A DNA stretch of 64,000 bases from Leptospira abararensis (GTDB lineage Bacteria; Spirochaetota; Leptospiria; Leptospirales; Leptospiraceae), in the NCBI RefSeq assembly GCF_016918735.1, contig NZ_JAFFPR010000055.1:127168-191167 (forward strand), written 5' to 3'. How positions within the stretch are numbered: the stretch's first letter is position 1; each line of letters begins with the position of its first letter. The notes beneath the pieces were generated by a model. It ran no database searches and was not told the DNA's origin. It saw nothing but the letters and a program-made list of their open reading frames with translations. Of the stretch, positions 1 through 9,788 are shown one piece after another. The translations under genes and the position numbers were made by a program.

Positions 1-928
1 TAGAAAAATCCAAAACAGTGGGGAAAAAGTAGCAGTTGTTATAGGAACATCACGTTCAGAATCATTCCATGAATGGGCAAAAATTCCAATAAACAAATCA
101 ACTATGAATGAACCAGTGTATTTCGAAACTCGTACGGCGGTGAAGGCTTCAGAGTTTTTGTTATATTATTTATTAATCAAATCAATGTCTGATGCCGGTT
201 TTAAACCGGACGTATTGTTTTTAGAATTTTCAGATGAAATGTTGAACGAAAATAATATTTATTCATACAAATCCAAATGGGCCGAGATCATGTTACATGA
301 AAACGAATTGATCGATATCTATGATTCAATGAATTCGGAAATGCAACGAGATATTATTGCACGTCTTTTATTCTTAGGTTATAACTACCACTTCAAACCA
401 GTTTTAGCAGTTAAAAATCTTTTTACTGGAAATCGTGTTACAAATGATACTTATTTTATTGGAATCTCTTCGTATATGAATCTGAAAAGACCTTACAAAT
501 CGGATGATATTGGATATGATATTAGCCAATTTCCTACTAATGAATTTCAAGAACGAATCATCGATTATGCAGAATCGAGAAAACAACATTTTCTGAGTCG
601 TTTTGAAATTTCAGAAACAGAAACAAATTTCTTCAAAAAAATAGTAAACCATGCAGAAAAACATAATATCCCCATGGTAATCTGGGAACCACAAATTCAC
701 CCCTATTACAATGACATTCGGCAACAGATCACAAAAGGTGGGATTTTTAAACAGTATATTCGCCAGTTTGTGAATTCAAATTCAAAAAATATTCGTCATG
801 TAAGTTTAAATGAGGGAAATACAAATTGCAAAACCTATGTGGACTGTAGTCACGTTTCACCAGTTTGTGTTCCCGAAATTGCAGATAAGTTATTGCAAAT
901 TGCAAAGGAGATACCAAACTTTAAGTAA
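1..928 (+). CDS. SGNH/DUF1574-like protein, 5' end outside window
   Basis: The frame is open from base 2, so the gene starts upstream; the first ATG at 104 is probably internal. Just ahead of that ATG the frame encodes VAVVIGTSRSE, which resembles the block I Ser loop of SGNH hydrolases. The C-terminus has DCSHVSPVCVPEIADKL, resembling the block V Asp-x-x-His. Leptospira carry many DUF1574 proteins with this layout, some of them membrane-linked acetyltransferase or esterase partners. That family assignment is from memory of motifs, and no substrate can be inferred. The stop codon overlaps the ribosome-binding site of the next gene, 3 bases on, so the two may be cotranscribed. Confidence 0.6.
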   Translation, partial: RKIQNSGEKVAVVIGTSRSESFHEWAKIPINKSTMNEPVYFETRTAVKASEFLLYYLLIKSMSDAGFKPDVLFLEFSDEMLNENNIYSYKSKWAEIMLHENELIDIYDSMNSEMQRDIIARLLFLGYNYHFKPVLAVKNLFTGNRVTNDTYFIGISSYMNLKRPYKSDDIGYDISQFPTNEFQERIIDYAESRKQHFLSRFEISETETNFFKKIVNHAEKHNIPMVIWEPQIHPYYNDIRQQITKGGIFKQYIRQFVNSNSKNIRHVSLNEGNTNCKTYVDCSHVSPVCVPEIADKLLQIAKEIPNFK

Positions 929-931
929 GGT

Positions 932-1327
932 ATGAAGCTAAATCTGAAAAAACCCACTTTTTTGAGGCATTTTTTTCTATTTATCTTTTTGTTCCTATTT
1001 TCCGCTAATTTCATGTACCAACGCATTGTTGATAACGAAGTCAATTGCGGCCTCATTGGTTCTCCAGAAAGTGGATGTCCCTATGCATTTTTAGACCATG
1101 CTTTAGGTGTGGATCCAGGTCATGATTTACAAGAAGACGGAGAACACACTGACCATGTTTGTTTTTCTTGTCCTTGCAATTTGATTATGTCTTGCTCTTG
1201 GGATTTGTATCTTTCTCACGTGCGCATTCAACTTCATAAAGTTTACATCCACCAACCTGAGCTTCTCATACCAAAACTTGTTACTTTAAATAGTTTTTTC
1301 CGACCTCCCAAACATAACCTCACTTAG
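932..1327 (+). CDS. Small exported Cys/His-rich protein ahead of Czc operon
   Basis: 131 aa. The N-terminus has a basic start and a strongly hydrophobic Phe/Leu stretch (residues about 13-28), which is a signal peptide or membrane anchor. The rest is rich in Cys and His (GCPYAFLDHALGVDPGHD, then HTDHVCFSCPCNLIMSC), suggesting metal binding. It lies directly upstream of the TolC/MFP/RND genes in the same direction, so a role as a periplasmic metal sensor or chaperone for that pump is a reasonable inference. I do not recognise a named family. It resembles in style, though not clearly in sequence, the Cys/His-rich protein at 24568-25035, which heads the other metal locus. Confidence 0.6.
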   Translation: MKLNLKKPTFLRHFFLFIFLFLFSANFMYQRIVDNEVNCGLIGSPESGCPYAFLDHALGVDPGHDLQEDGEHTDHVCFSCPCNLIMSCSWDLYLSHVRIQLHKVYIHQPELLIPKLVTLNSFFRPPKHNLT

Positions 1328-1367
1328 TTGATTCGCAATTGTATTGCGTGAACACTTGGGAGGTTCT

Positions 1368-2699
1368 ATGAATTTTTATCATTTCTCCAAACAACTTAAG
1401 ATGGTTTTAAGTTGTTTGCCTTATATCTACATTACTACTGGCCCACTCCAGGCGGAATCAAATGTTTCCTTTGGAGGAAATTGCCAAAAATACAGTTCAT
1501 TACTGGAACTCAGTCATTGTATTGTCCTTAAACAACCTGATTATCGAATCGAAGAAATTAAACTCAGAGAAATTTCTGGAAGAAAAAAAATTGCCTCTTA
1601 CTACTTCCCATCAAATCCAGTTTTTAATAGTTATGCGGCAACAAGAAAAGGAGAAACGTCTAGCCCTGCTTTTTTATCTGGAACCACTGGAGCAAATAAC
1701 TTTCAGGTAATGGTCAACCAAGAAATTTTTACCAATGGGAAACGAGAGATTGCAGTTCAAATCGCAGACGAAGAATTTAAGGCACAAGTCATTCGCCTAG
1801 AATCTGTAAGGCGAATTTTAGAATTCAATGTTTTAAAAAAAATAACAAGATTTCGTTATCTTCATATGGAAGAAGAAAATAGTCTTAATAGTTTAAATCT
1901 TGTTAAAGAGTTAAAAAAAGTATCCAAAGCAAGAGTAAACGAAGGTTTATCTCCTGGAATTGATGAGTCCTTATCTGAATCGGAAGAAATTCGGATTTTT
2001 AAAATTTGGAACCAAACACATAGGTTATCTGAAAATGCAAAGTCGGAACTAGAAGTTTTACTTGGTTTACCTCTAGAAATGGATACAACCCAGATTCAAC
2101 AATGGTTTTTGCCCAAAGATTTGCCAAAAGAGAAAGCAGATTTAATTCAGATGGCAATGCAGATGCGTCCCGAACTTTCTTTGTCTGAAAAAGAAATTGA
2201 ATTATCAGTTCTACGACAAAACGAAGTTAGACGCCAGAAAATTCCCAATGTAACGTTAGGGGCTTTTGCACAAAACGATGGATTTAATGAAAGAGTCGTT
2301 GGGGGAATGGTAAGTTTTCCCATGACTGTTTGGAGAGATTATGAGGGGGAAACCATCATAGCTTCATCAAAAATTGATAGTTCTAAAGAACTGAAAGAAT
2401 CTGTTTTTAGAAATATCAAACAAGAAGTCCTATTTGCGCTGACTAACTATTTAACTCTTTCCGAAGAAATCAATCTCTACGATGCAACAAAAATGGAACG
2501 TGCTGAATCGGATTTAAAAAATCTGCAAGAAGCAATCCGATTTGGAAAAATAAGAATCATAGATGCCATCAATCACCAACGAATTCTTTTACAAACGAAA
2601 CTGAACTATCTGAACACAAAATCTGAATTTGAGTTATCTCAAATTGAACTTGTTCGTGTTCTCGGTCTACCTAGCGACTCATTAGGGGTCAAACCATGA
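1368..2699 (+). CDS. czcC: TolC-family outer-membrane efflux channel (CzcC-like)
   Basis: 443 aa from ATG 1368, which has a GGGAGG ribosome-binding site 5 bases upstream; a TTG at 1344 would add 8 residues without such a site. The N-terminus is a signal peptide. The body is alpha-helical and Glu/Lys-rich with two similar halves, as expected for the outer-membrane factor of a tripartite pump. NFQVMVNQEIFTNGKRE and the later VVGGMVSFPMTVW sit where TolC-family beta strands lead into the helical barrel. The stop overlaps the start of the MFP gene (ATGA at 2696-2699), so translation is coupled. Its role in metal export is inferred from the neighbouring CzcA-type pump. Confidence 0.85.
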   Translation: MNFYHFSKQLKMVLSCLPYIYITTGPLQAESNVSFGGNCQKYSSLLELSHCIVLKQPDYRIEEIKLREISGRKKIASYYFPSNPVFNSYAATRKGETSSPAFLSGTTGANNFQVMVNQEIFTNGKREIAVQIADEEFKAQVIRLESVRRILEFNVLKKITRFRYLHMEEENSLNSLNLVKELKKVSKARVNEGLSPGIDESLSESEEIRIFKIWNQTHRLSENAKSELEVLLGLPLEMDTTQIQQWFLPKDLPKEKADLIQMAMQMRPELSLSEKEIELSVLRQNEVRRQKIPNVTLGAFAQNDGFNERVVGGMVSFPMTVWRDYEGETIIASSKIDSSKELKESVFRNIKQEVLFALTNYLTLSEEINLYDATKMERAESDLKNLQEAIRFGKIRIIDAINHQRILLQTKLNYLNTKSEFELSQIELVRVLGLPSDSLGVKP

Positions 2700-3835
2700 A
2701 AAAACAAACAATACTACTTCTTAGCTCCCTACTACTTATTGTCCTTTCTATTTATCTATGGAAATTCCGTGGAACAAACGTTAATTTAGATAATGCAGAG
2801 GAACCCAAAGACATTGTAAAATTATTGGGGGACAATAGAAAAAATCTCTCCTTAGAAACGGAAGTCGCCATAACACAACCCATCCAAACAAAAATCGAAC
2901 TGATTGGGGAAACAGAAGCTGTACCCGATGCAATCATTGATGTGCCAGCCAGAATCTCGGGACGTATTACCGCCGTTTTCTTCGTAGAAGGTGATTCCAT
3001 CAAAAAAGGACAAAAATTAGCAACTATTGATTCCCCAGAACTTGCAAAACTCAGATCCGCATATTTAGTAGCAAAATCCAAATATATTGCGGCTGAACAA
3101 AATTCAAATCGTATCAATTCATTAGTAAAAATGAATTTGGCCGCCAAACAAGAGCTTATTGATGCAGAAGCAAATCTAAAAGTCATAGAATCAGAAAAAA
3201 TTTCAGCAGAAGAGAATTTAAGAGCAAATGGACTTGCTATCGATAACTCTGCATCGGGAGTGTATGCAGTGTTTTCTCCAAGATCGGGTCTCGCACTTTC
3301 TAGAAATGCAATTCCAGGATCGATTGTTTTAGGAAATCAAATCCTAACAACGATTGCAGAACTTTCGCATCTCTGGTTTCAGGCAAAGATTTTTGAAAAC
3401 GATTTGAAATACTTGTCGGAAGGTATATCTGGTAAGATCATTTTGAATGCATACCCAGATTCAGAATTCGAAGGAGTTTTGGAGCATATTGGCGAAAAAG
3501 TAGATCCTGAATCCAGAACCGTTCACGCAAGACTTGTTTTTAAAAATAAGAATCGAAAAGCAAAGATCGGTTTGTTTGGAAAGGCATCTTTAAGTGTCAA
3601 CGGTAGATCAGGAATCCAAATCGCAGAAGTTGCTATTCAATCTTACCAAAATAGAAAGTTTGTATTTATAGAATCGCAAACAAATGAATTCAAATGGAAA
3701 GAAATCACAACAGGAAGCACTACCGATGGAAAAACGGAAGTAATTTCTGGAATCACTGAGGGAGATCGGATAGTCACCAAAGGGGCTTTTGAACTCAAGG
3801 CAATTCTCTTCAAATCAACGTTTGGTGGAGAATGA
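2696..3835 (+). CDS. czcB: Periplasmic adaptor (MFP), CzcB-type
   Basis: 379 aa. A single N-terminal membrane or signal segment (residues 4-22) is followed by the biotinyl-lipoyl-like half (VPARISGRITAVFFVEGD), a coiled-coil hairpin (residues about 120-180) and beta-barrel plus membrane-proximal domains. This is the order found in RND membrane-fusion proteins. It bridges the inner-membrane pump and the TolC-like channel in the periplasm. There is no His-rich N-terminal extension of the kind some CzcB proteins carry. It overlaps the upstream gene by 4 bases, and the next gene starts 1 base after its stop, so the three pump genes form a tight operon. Confidence 0.88.
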   Translation: MKKQTILLLSSLLLIVLSIYLWKFRGTNVNLDNAEEPKDIVKLLGDNRKNLSLETEVAITQPIQTKIELIGETEAVPDAIIDVPARISGRITAVFFVEGDSIKKGQKLATIDSPELAKLRSAYLVAKSKYIAAEQNSNRINSLVKMNLAAKQELIDAEANLKVIESEKISAEENLRANGLAIDNSASGVYAVFSPRSGLALSRNAIPGSIVLGNQILTTIAELSHLWFQAKIFENDLKYLSEGISGKIILNAYPDSEFEGVLEHIGEKVDPESRTVHARLVFKNKNRKAKIGLFGKASLSVNGRSGIQIAEVAIQSYQNRKFVFIESQTNEFKWKEITTGSTTDGKTEVISGITEGDRIVTKGAFELKAILFKSTFGGE

Positions 3836-3836
3836 T

Positions 3837-6800
3837 ATGGAATTTTTAACAAAAATTGTCCAAGTATCTTTAGAAAAGCGATTATTAGTTATTATATTAA
3901 CAGTATTACTTTTGTTTGGTGGATTTTATTCGCTCAATCATTTAAAAGTAGATGCAGTTCCAGATATTACTAATATTCAAGTGCAAGTGATTACAACATC
4001 ACCGGCTTTATCGACCTTAGAAATTGAGCAGTACATTACTTTACCTGTGGAGAGAGCCATCACAGGAATTCCTAACTTAATTGAGGTCCGTTCAGTTTCT
4101 CGTTACGGATTTTCTCTTGTAACGGCCGTATTTGCAGACGGAACTGATTTGTGGAAAAGTAGACAATTAGTCAGCGAAAAATTAACTGAAGCCTCCGAAA
4201 ATATCCCTGCCATATTTGGAAAACCAGTGATAGGTCCTATTACCACTGGACTTGGTGAAGTGTTTCAATTTACATTGGAAAGTGAATTCCATAACCAAAT
4301 GGAACTCACCACCTATTTGAATTGGTACATCAATCCAACACTCAAAACAGTTCCAGGCATTGTGGAAGTCAATAGTTTTGGAGGCAAAACAAAACAATAC
4401 CAAGTCATTGTAGACCCATTCAAAGCAGCCGCGCTCGGAATCTCTTTAAACCAAATAGTAAATGCCGTCCAATCCAATAATTTATCTACAGGAAGTGGAT
4501 ACATAGAAAGGTCCGGCGAACAGTTGATTGTTGGGAGTGATGGATTACTAAAAAAGATTTCTGATTTTGAAAAAATTCAGGTAGGGAAAATGGGGGACGG
4601 ATTTCCTATCTATTTAAGTAGCGTTGCAAAAATTGTCGAAGGCCCAAGGTTACGAAAAGGTGCAGCAACTGCCACGGGAAAATCAGAGGTGGTCGGAGCC
4701 GTAACACTGATGTTACTCGGTGAAAACTCACTGGAAGTGACAACGGCAGTGAAAGAGAAAATCACCCAAATTGAAAAAACTCTTCCTACTGGTATGAAAA
4801 TTAAACCTTACTATGATCGTTCAATTATGGTAAAAAGTACTTTAAATACGATTGTATGGAATTTATCGGAAGGGGCAATCCTTGTGATTATCATATTATT
4901 CCTAATGATCGGTGATTTTCGATCAGGACTAGTCATTGCATCGGTCATTCCACTTGCCATGTTATTTGCCATTACTCTTATGTTTCTGCGAGACCTACCT
5001 GCTAACCTCATGTCTATGGGTGCTATCGATTTTGGTCTTATTGTCGATGGAGCTGTCATTCTCATTGAAAACTCACATAGGCGCTTAGGATTAAAACGAA
5101 AAGAATTAAAAAGAGATCTTACTGACAAGGAACAAAAAGAAACAATTTTAACAGCAACAATTGAAGTTCGTAAGGCAACCATTTTTGGTGAGATCATCAT
5201 CGGAATTGTTTACATCCCTATCCTTACCTTAAGTGGAACAGAAGGAAAAATGTTTATCCCCATGGCGACGACCGTATTGTTCGCATTACTTGGTGCTTTC
5301 TTTTTAACACTCACACTCATTCCTGTCTTAGCATCTTATTTTCTAAAAGGGGGACATATCGCAGAAGGAGAAACAAAATTATTCGAAAAAATCCATAACT
5401 GGTATACTCCGAAACTCAATTATTGTCTGAAAGAACCTAAAAAAGTAACTTATTCTACAATTGGCGTCCTTGTTCTCTCGATCATCTTGTTCTTTCGATT
5501 AGGCGGAGAATTCCTTCCCAAATTAGATGAAGGGAATCTACTCATTGAAATTAGTCGTTATCCTTCCACTACATTAACCGAGTCTCTCCAATCTTCTATG
5601 AAAATTGAAAAAGCGATCCTCAAAGAAATTCCAGAAATTACTGAAGTGGTTTCAAGAACTGGATCTCCTGAGTTAGCTATCGAACCTATGGGTGTAGAAA
5701 AGACGGACATGTATATGGATATGAAACCGAGATCAGAATGGAATCTGACAAAAAAGGAAATCGAATCCAAGTTAGAAGAGATTATAGAAAGAGTCGCTCC
5801 CCAAGTAGCCTATGGACTGTCACAACCAATTGAAATGCGAAACAATGAAATTATGGCCGGTATTCGCGCCGATGTGGGGATCAAAATATTTGGTGATGAT
5901 TTAATTCAGTTAAAATCCATTGCAGAAGAAATTTCTACAAAAATCAAACACATCCCTGGCGTTGTGGACTTACGAATTGAACAATTGTATGGACTAGAAT
6001 ATCTTAGAATAAAACCTAACAGAGAAAAGTTGGCAAGATACGACCAATCGATATTGGATGTCAACAAAGTCACGGAATCCATTTCCTCGGGAGTTCCTGC
6101 GGGTATTGTTTATGAAGGTATGAAACGTTTTGAAATTGTTGTAAAAACGGATGTTGGTTCCAACCCAGATCAAATCAAAAATATTCCAGTAAAGGTTGGA
6201 AAAAACACTTTTGCTCCCTTACATGAGTTATCGGATATCCAAATCGAAGATGGACCAGTACAAATTTACCATCAGAATCAAAACAGGTATGCTCTAGTTC
6301 AATTTAATATCCGAGGGAGCGATATGGTAAGAACGGTGAGTCTAGTGCAAAATGTTCTGCAAAAGGAAATCAAGTTTCCAGCTGGATACTATTATACGAC
6401 TGGGGGTGAGTTTGAAAAATTTGAATCGGCAACAAAAACACTTTATGTTGTTGTTCCCATCACACTCCTAATTATTTTTCTGATACTCTATTTCGCATTT
6501 AACGAAGTTTCGGCGGCTATCATCATTTTTTTAAATGTTCCTTTTGCGATCACAGGTGGGATTTTTGCACTTTATCTCAGGAGTTTGCCATTTAGCATTT
6601 CGGCTGGTGTGGGTTTTATAGCACTCTTTGGAATTGCAGTACTCAATGGTCTTGTGCTCATCAGTTTTATCCGAAGTTTAGAACAGTCAGGAATCACAAA
6701 AGAAGAGGCAGTCAAAGTAGCAGCCATTTCTAGACTTCGGCCCGTCCTCACAACGGCTCTTTTAGCATCGATTGGATTCATCCCAATGGCAATCAGCTCA

Positions 6801-6947
6801 TCACCCGGCGCAGAAGTCCAAAGACCTCTTGCTACCGTAGTGATCGGAGGGTTAGTGTCTGCGAGTGCACTTACCCTCTTTGTACTTCCTCTCGTTTATT
6901 TGAAGTTCGCTGCAAAAAAAGTCTTCATACTATCAAAAGACGCATAG
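3837..6947 (+). CDS. czcA: Heavy-metal RND efflux pump, CzcA-type
   Basis: 1036 aa from ATG 3837 (one base after the MFP stop); an in-frame ATG at 3789 lies inside the MFP gene and is less likely. There are twelve membrane segments in two repeats with two large periplasmic loops. The TM4 signature DFGLIVDGAVILIEN (residues about 400-415) carries the acidic residues typical of the Zn/Co/Cd CzcA branch, whereas the Cu/Ag CusA branch differs here. It is a proton-driven exporter of divalent metal working with the two preceding genes. The last 52 bases overlap the convergent dienelactone hydrolase gene. Exact metal specificity is not provable from the sequence. Confidence 0.92.
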   Translation: MEFLTKIVQVSLEKRLLVIILTVLLLFGGFYSLNHLKVDAVPDITNIQVQVITTSPALSTLEIEQYITLPVERAITGIPNLIEVRSVSRYGFSLVTAVFADGTDLWKSRQLVSEKLTEASENIPAIFGKPVIGPITTGLGEVFQFTLESEFHNQMELTTYLNWYINPTLKTVPGIVEVNSFGGKTKQYQVIVDPFKAAALGISLNQIVNAVQSNNLSTGSGYIERSGEQLIVGSDGLLKKISDFEKIQVGKMGDGFPIYLSSVAKIVEGPRLRKGAATATGKSEVVGAVTLMLLGENSLEVTTAVKEKITQIEKTLPTGMKIKPYYDRSIMVKSTLNTIVWNLSEGAILVIIILFLMIGDFRSGLVIASVIPLAMLFAITLMFLRDLPANLMSMGAIDFGLIVDGAVILIENSHRRLGLKRKELKRDLTDKEQKETILTATIEVRKATIFGEIIIGIVYIPILTLSGTEGKMFIPMATTVLFALLGAFFLTLTLIPVLASYFLKGGHIAEGETKLFEKIHNWYTPKLNYCLKEPKKVTYSTIGVLVLSIILFFRLGGEFLPKLDEGNLLIEISRYPSTTLTESLQSSMKIEKAILKEIPEITEVVSRTGSPELAIEPMGVEKTDMYMDMKPRSEWNLTKKEIESKLEEIIERVAPQVAYGLSQPIEMRNNEIMAGIRADVGIKIFGDDLIQLKSIAEEISTKIKHIPGVVDLRIEQLYGLEYLRIKPNREKLARYDQSILDVNKVTESISSGVPAGIVYEGMKRFEIVVKTDVGSNPDQIKNIPVKVGKNTFAPLHELSDIQIEDGPVQIYHQNQNRYALVQFNIRGSDMVRTVSLVQNVLQKEIKFPAGYYYTTGGEFEKFESATKTLYVVVPITLLIIFLILYFAFNEVSAAIIIFLNVPFAITGGIFALYLRSLPFSISAGVGFIALFGIAVLNGLVLISFIRSLEQSGITKEEAVKVAAISRLRPVLTTALLASIGFIPMAISSSPGAEVQRPLATVVIGGLVSASALTLFVLPLVYLKFAAKKVFILSKDA

Positions 6948-7702
6948 TCCGCTTTTTCATTGTAAGCCAAACCTGGTAGTCCATGTTTTTCGGAACCAGG
7001 TCTTGTGAACCCGTGAACGGCTCCTGGGTGCGAAACAAAAGTCACAGGAGCTTTTGCATCCGTTACCGTTTTGATAAAATTTTCGACTGATGTTTTTGGA
7101 ACAAAAGGATCAGCAGCACCATGGTGTACTAAAACTTTGCTTTTGAGTTTTTTTACACCCGATGCCAGGTTTTTACTCCCTAAAAAACCATGAAAGGAAA
7201 CCACTCCTCCTTTTAAGTCAGCACCATCTAACGCAAGCTCAATGACTCCTCCGCCACCAAAACAATAACCAATCGCACCAATTTTACTTGAATCCACATT
7301 TGGATTTGATTTTAAGATCTCAAGGGCTTTGTAGATTTTTTTAAGGATAATTTTTGGATCTCCATTGGCACCAGATAGTTTTCCTGCTTCCACATGGTCT
7401 TTTGCAAGAATTCCTTTTCCATAAACATCCATAACAAATGCTACATAACCTAAATCAGCCAATTGTCTTGCGCGTTGTTTCGGATACTCGTTTAAACCCC
7501 ACCATTCATGAATCACGAGAATGCCGGGTCTTTTTCCAGTAATCGAGGAATCAGTAGCGAGATAACCTTCATAGGTTTTCCCGTCCAATTTATATTCCAC
7601 TGGAGTTCCCGAAACTGTTGATTTTACGGAAAGTTCTGAAGTGGGAACACTGGCACATTGTATGGCAAATACAAAGGTAAGAATGGAAATGAGTTGTTTC
7701 AT
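6896..7702 (-). CDS. Dienelactone hydrolase-family lipoprotein
   Basis: 268 aa. The signal peptide ends in a lipobox-like FAIQC, so the protein is probably lipid-anchored, which is unusual for a family that is normally cytoplasmic. The alpha/beta-hydrolase fold shows the Cys nucleophile elbow GYCFGGGG, the Asp in HHGAADPFVP and the His in HPGAVHGF, so the Cys-Asp-His triad of dienelactone hydrolases is intact. The substrate is unknown; Leptospira is not an aromatic degrader by classical routes, so a general esterase role is likelier. The 3' end overlaps czcA in convergent orientation. Confidence 0.85.
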   Translation of the reverse strand: MKQLISILTFVFAIQCASVPTSELSVKSTVSGTPVEYKLDGKTYEGYLATDSSITGKRPGILVIHEWWGLNEYPKQRARQLADLGYVAFVMDVYGKGILAKDHVEAGKLSGANGDPKIILKKIYKALEILKSNPNVDSSKIGAIGYCFGGGGVIELALDGADLKGGVVSFHGFLGSKNLASGVKKLKSKVLVHHGAADPFVPKTSVENFIKTVTDAKAPVTFVSHPGAVHGFTRPGSEKHGLPGLAYNEKADYASFDSMKTFFAANFK

Positions 7703-7986
7703 AAGTCTCCTGTTCCGTCAATCAGCAGTGCCTTCAACGGAGATAGATCTTGAATTCTAAATCGAAACCTTAAAAAAGAAACCAATATTTCTCTTCATTT
7801 TTTTGAGATTTCCTCCAAGCCAAAAATTTGTTACTACGTTCTCTTTTGTTTTCTGATCACATTCCCGAATTTACAGTATACCGTTCGGTTCACCATAAAA
7901 ACTAAATCCAATTTTTTTTGTTATACGATTATTTTTTTATCGCCTCACATCTATAAAATTTATCTTCTAATCCAAAAGGAATTTAT
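7703..7986. promoter_or_regulatory. Divergent control region, DLH / acyl-CoA dehydrogenase
   Basis: 284 bp between two divergent starts, AT-rich, so both promoters must lie here. The ribosome-binding site AAAAGGAA precedes the dehydrogenase start. A short inverted repeat ACCG-TT-CGGT sits at 7880-7889. I could not assign -35/-10 boxes with confidence. Confidence 0.4.
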
Positions 7987-9693
7987 ATGATCCAAAGCAA
8001 CTACTTTCAAACCAATGAAGATTTAAAGGAACATTTTTACGAGTTGATCGATTGGAATGAAATTGTACCCATCTACGAAAATCAATTCTCGGATGCCAAA
8101 CTGTATTTGGAAAAGCATAATCCTAGACTAGAGTATGCGCCATCTAATGTGGATGAGGCGAAATCATTTTACGAAGAGATTCTAAAATCTTGCGGAGAAA
8201 TCAGTGGGATGTATGTATCTCAAGTGGCCGGAGTGGTAGATTCCAAAGGACTTAAATTTGATAACGGAAATGTGATCCATCCCCAAGAAATGGTGGACGT
8301 AATCAAAATGTACCATGATGCGGGTCTTGGTCCCGTTGCTTTTAAAAGAAGGTATGGTGGACTCGGTGCACCTAGCATCATCAAAGCGATGATAGCGGAG
8401 CTTATGTATAGATCTGATAGTTCCATTACCATAGCCGTGGGAAGTATGGGACTTGCCGCCATCTTAGAAGTCTGTGCTTCCGACGAAATGAAAGAGGAAT
8501 GGATCCCTAAATTAATCTCCGGAAATTACACAGTCACTATGGGGCTTTCAGAACCAGACTTTGGTTCTGATTTGCCGAATGTAACGACCAAAGCAACAAA
8601 GAAGGATGACAAATGGTTTCTCAATGGAACCAAAAGATTTCAAACTGTTGCTTGTGGTATCAATGGAAGTCCAGGCATTACACTCACACTCGCACGAACA
8701 GGAACTCAAGAAAGTGGAGCGAGAGGTCTTTCCTTCTTTATCGTTGAAAACAAAGATTATGCAGTCCAAGGAATTGAAAAAAAATTGGGAATCAAAGCTT
8801 CAGCTACATGTGAAACTGTGTTTGAAAATAGCGAAGGCCATTTAGTTGGCAAAGAAGGTTTCGGACTTGTGAAGTATGTAATGGGAATGCTGAATGGTGC
8901 CCGCCTCAGCGTTTCTTCCCAAGGAACAGGGATTGTGACTGCAGCATATGAAGAGGCGCTCAAATACGCAAAAGAAAGAATTCAATTTGGAAAACCAATT
9001 TATGAAATTCCTGCAGTCCGTCGTATCTTGGATCGAATGGAAAGAGAAATGGCTGCAATGCGTTGCCTTATGGTAGAGGCCGCTTATTCAGTGGACAAAT
9101 ACTATTGGTATGAAGACGGAAGAACGGTAACTCCAGAAGAATCCAAAATCGGAAAGTTTTGGGAAAAGGTAGCAAACACACTTACCCCCATTTCCAAATA
9201 CTACAACTCTGAAATGTGTAACGATTTAGTTTATGACGGATTACAAGTATTAGGTGGAGCAGGTTATACAGAAGATTATGATCTTTCTCGACTTTACCGA
9301 GATGCAAGGATTACCAACATTTACGATGGAACCACACAAATCCAAGTCAATGCAGCCATAGGAGGGGTCACTTCCGGAATGAGTGCAACAGGTACTTTCC
9401 GTGCTTACCTAGACCATTTGGCAAAAGGAAAAGAATCCAATCCCAAACTACAAGAAATCAGGACTCTCTTTGAATCCATAGTGGAAACATACAAATCCAT
9501 TACAGACCAACCAACCAAAGAAGCGCATAGCTTTGAAGTGGTGGAGTCAGCAGCAAGAGTGGTTCTGAGTTATCTGATGGAAAGAGCTAAAAACAAATCG
9601 ACGAATAGAAAAGAATTACGCACCCAGTGGTGTAAAGAATTTCATAAAGACAGTTTAGCGATCCTATCTGCAAACAAAATCAAACTCACTTGA
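7987..9693 (+). CDS. Acyl-CoA dehydrogenase (FAD)
   Basis: 568 aa, which is longer than classical 380-aa dehydrogenases and fits the large FadE/DmdC-like group. The FAD and substrate loop is visible as MGLSEPDFGSDLP, followed by the mid-domain and the helical C-terminal domain (LQVLGGAGYTEDYDLSRLYRD). At the usual catalytic-Glu site (YEGT in MCAD) this protein reads IYDGTTQIQ, giving Asp instead of Glu at about residue 446. It would catalyse the first beta-oxidation step, passing electrons to ETF. The chain-length range cannot be read from sequence. It is a single gene with a good ribosome-binding site, followed by a terminator that serves the opposite strand. Confidence 0.9.
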   Translation: MIQSNYFQTNEDLKEHFYELIDWNEIVPIYENQFSDAKLYLEKHNPRLEYAPSNVDEAKSFYEEILKSCGEISGMYVSQVAGVVDSKGLKFDNGNVIHPQEMVDVIKMYHDAGLGPVAFKRRYGGLGAPSIIKAMIAELMYRSDSSITIAVGSMGLAAILEVCASDEMKEEWIPKLISGNYTVTMGLSEPDFGSDLPNVTTKATKKDDKWFLNGTKRFQTVACGINGSPGITLTLARTGTQESGARGLSFFIVENKDYAVQGIEKKLGIKASATCETVFENSEGHLVGKEGFGLVKYVMGMLNGARLSVSSQGTGIVTAAYEEALKYAKERIQFGKPIYEIPAVRRILDRMEREMAAMRCLMVEAAYSVDKYYWYEDGRTVTPEESKIGKFWEKVANTLTPISKYYNSEMCNDLVYDGLQVLGGAGYTEDYDLSRLYRDARITNIYDGTTQIQVNAAIGGVTSGMSATGTFRAYLDHLAKGKESNPKLQEIRTLFESIVETYKSITDQPTKEAHSFEVVESAARVVLSYLMERAKNKSTNRKELRTQWCKEFHKDSLAILSANKIKLT

Positions 9694-9704
9694 AATAAAA
9701 AAAA

Positions 9705-9728
9705 GGGGCCTCATCATTTGAGAGCCCC
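9705..9728 (-). terminator. Rho-independent terminator for desaturase operon
   Basis: Read on the minus strand, a stem of GGGGC and CTC (one bulge, 7-base loop) is followed by eight T. It stops transcripts of the desaturase gene ending at 9789. There is no T-run on the plus strand. Confidence 0.85.
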
Positions 9729-9788
9729 AAGAAAGGAAAGGGATTGATTTTCCACAATGCGCCAGTGGAAAATCCAAAGTTGTTCAGA

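Noticed and set aside
2752..3186. 144-codon frame on the minus strand inside the MFP gene
   Set aside because: Shadow of the real plus-strand gene; no family pattern and no ribosome-binding site.
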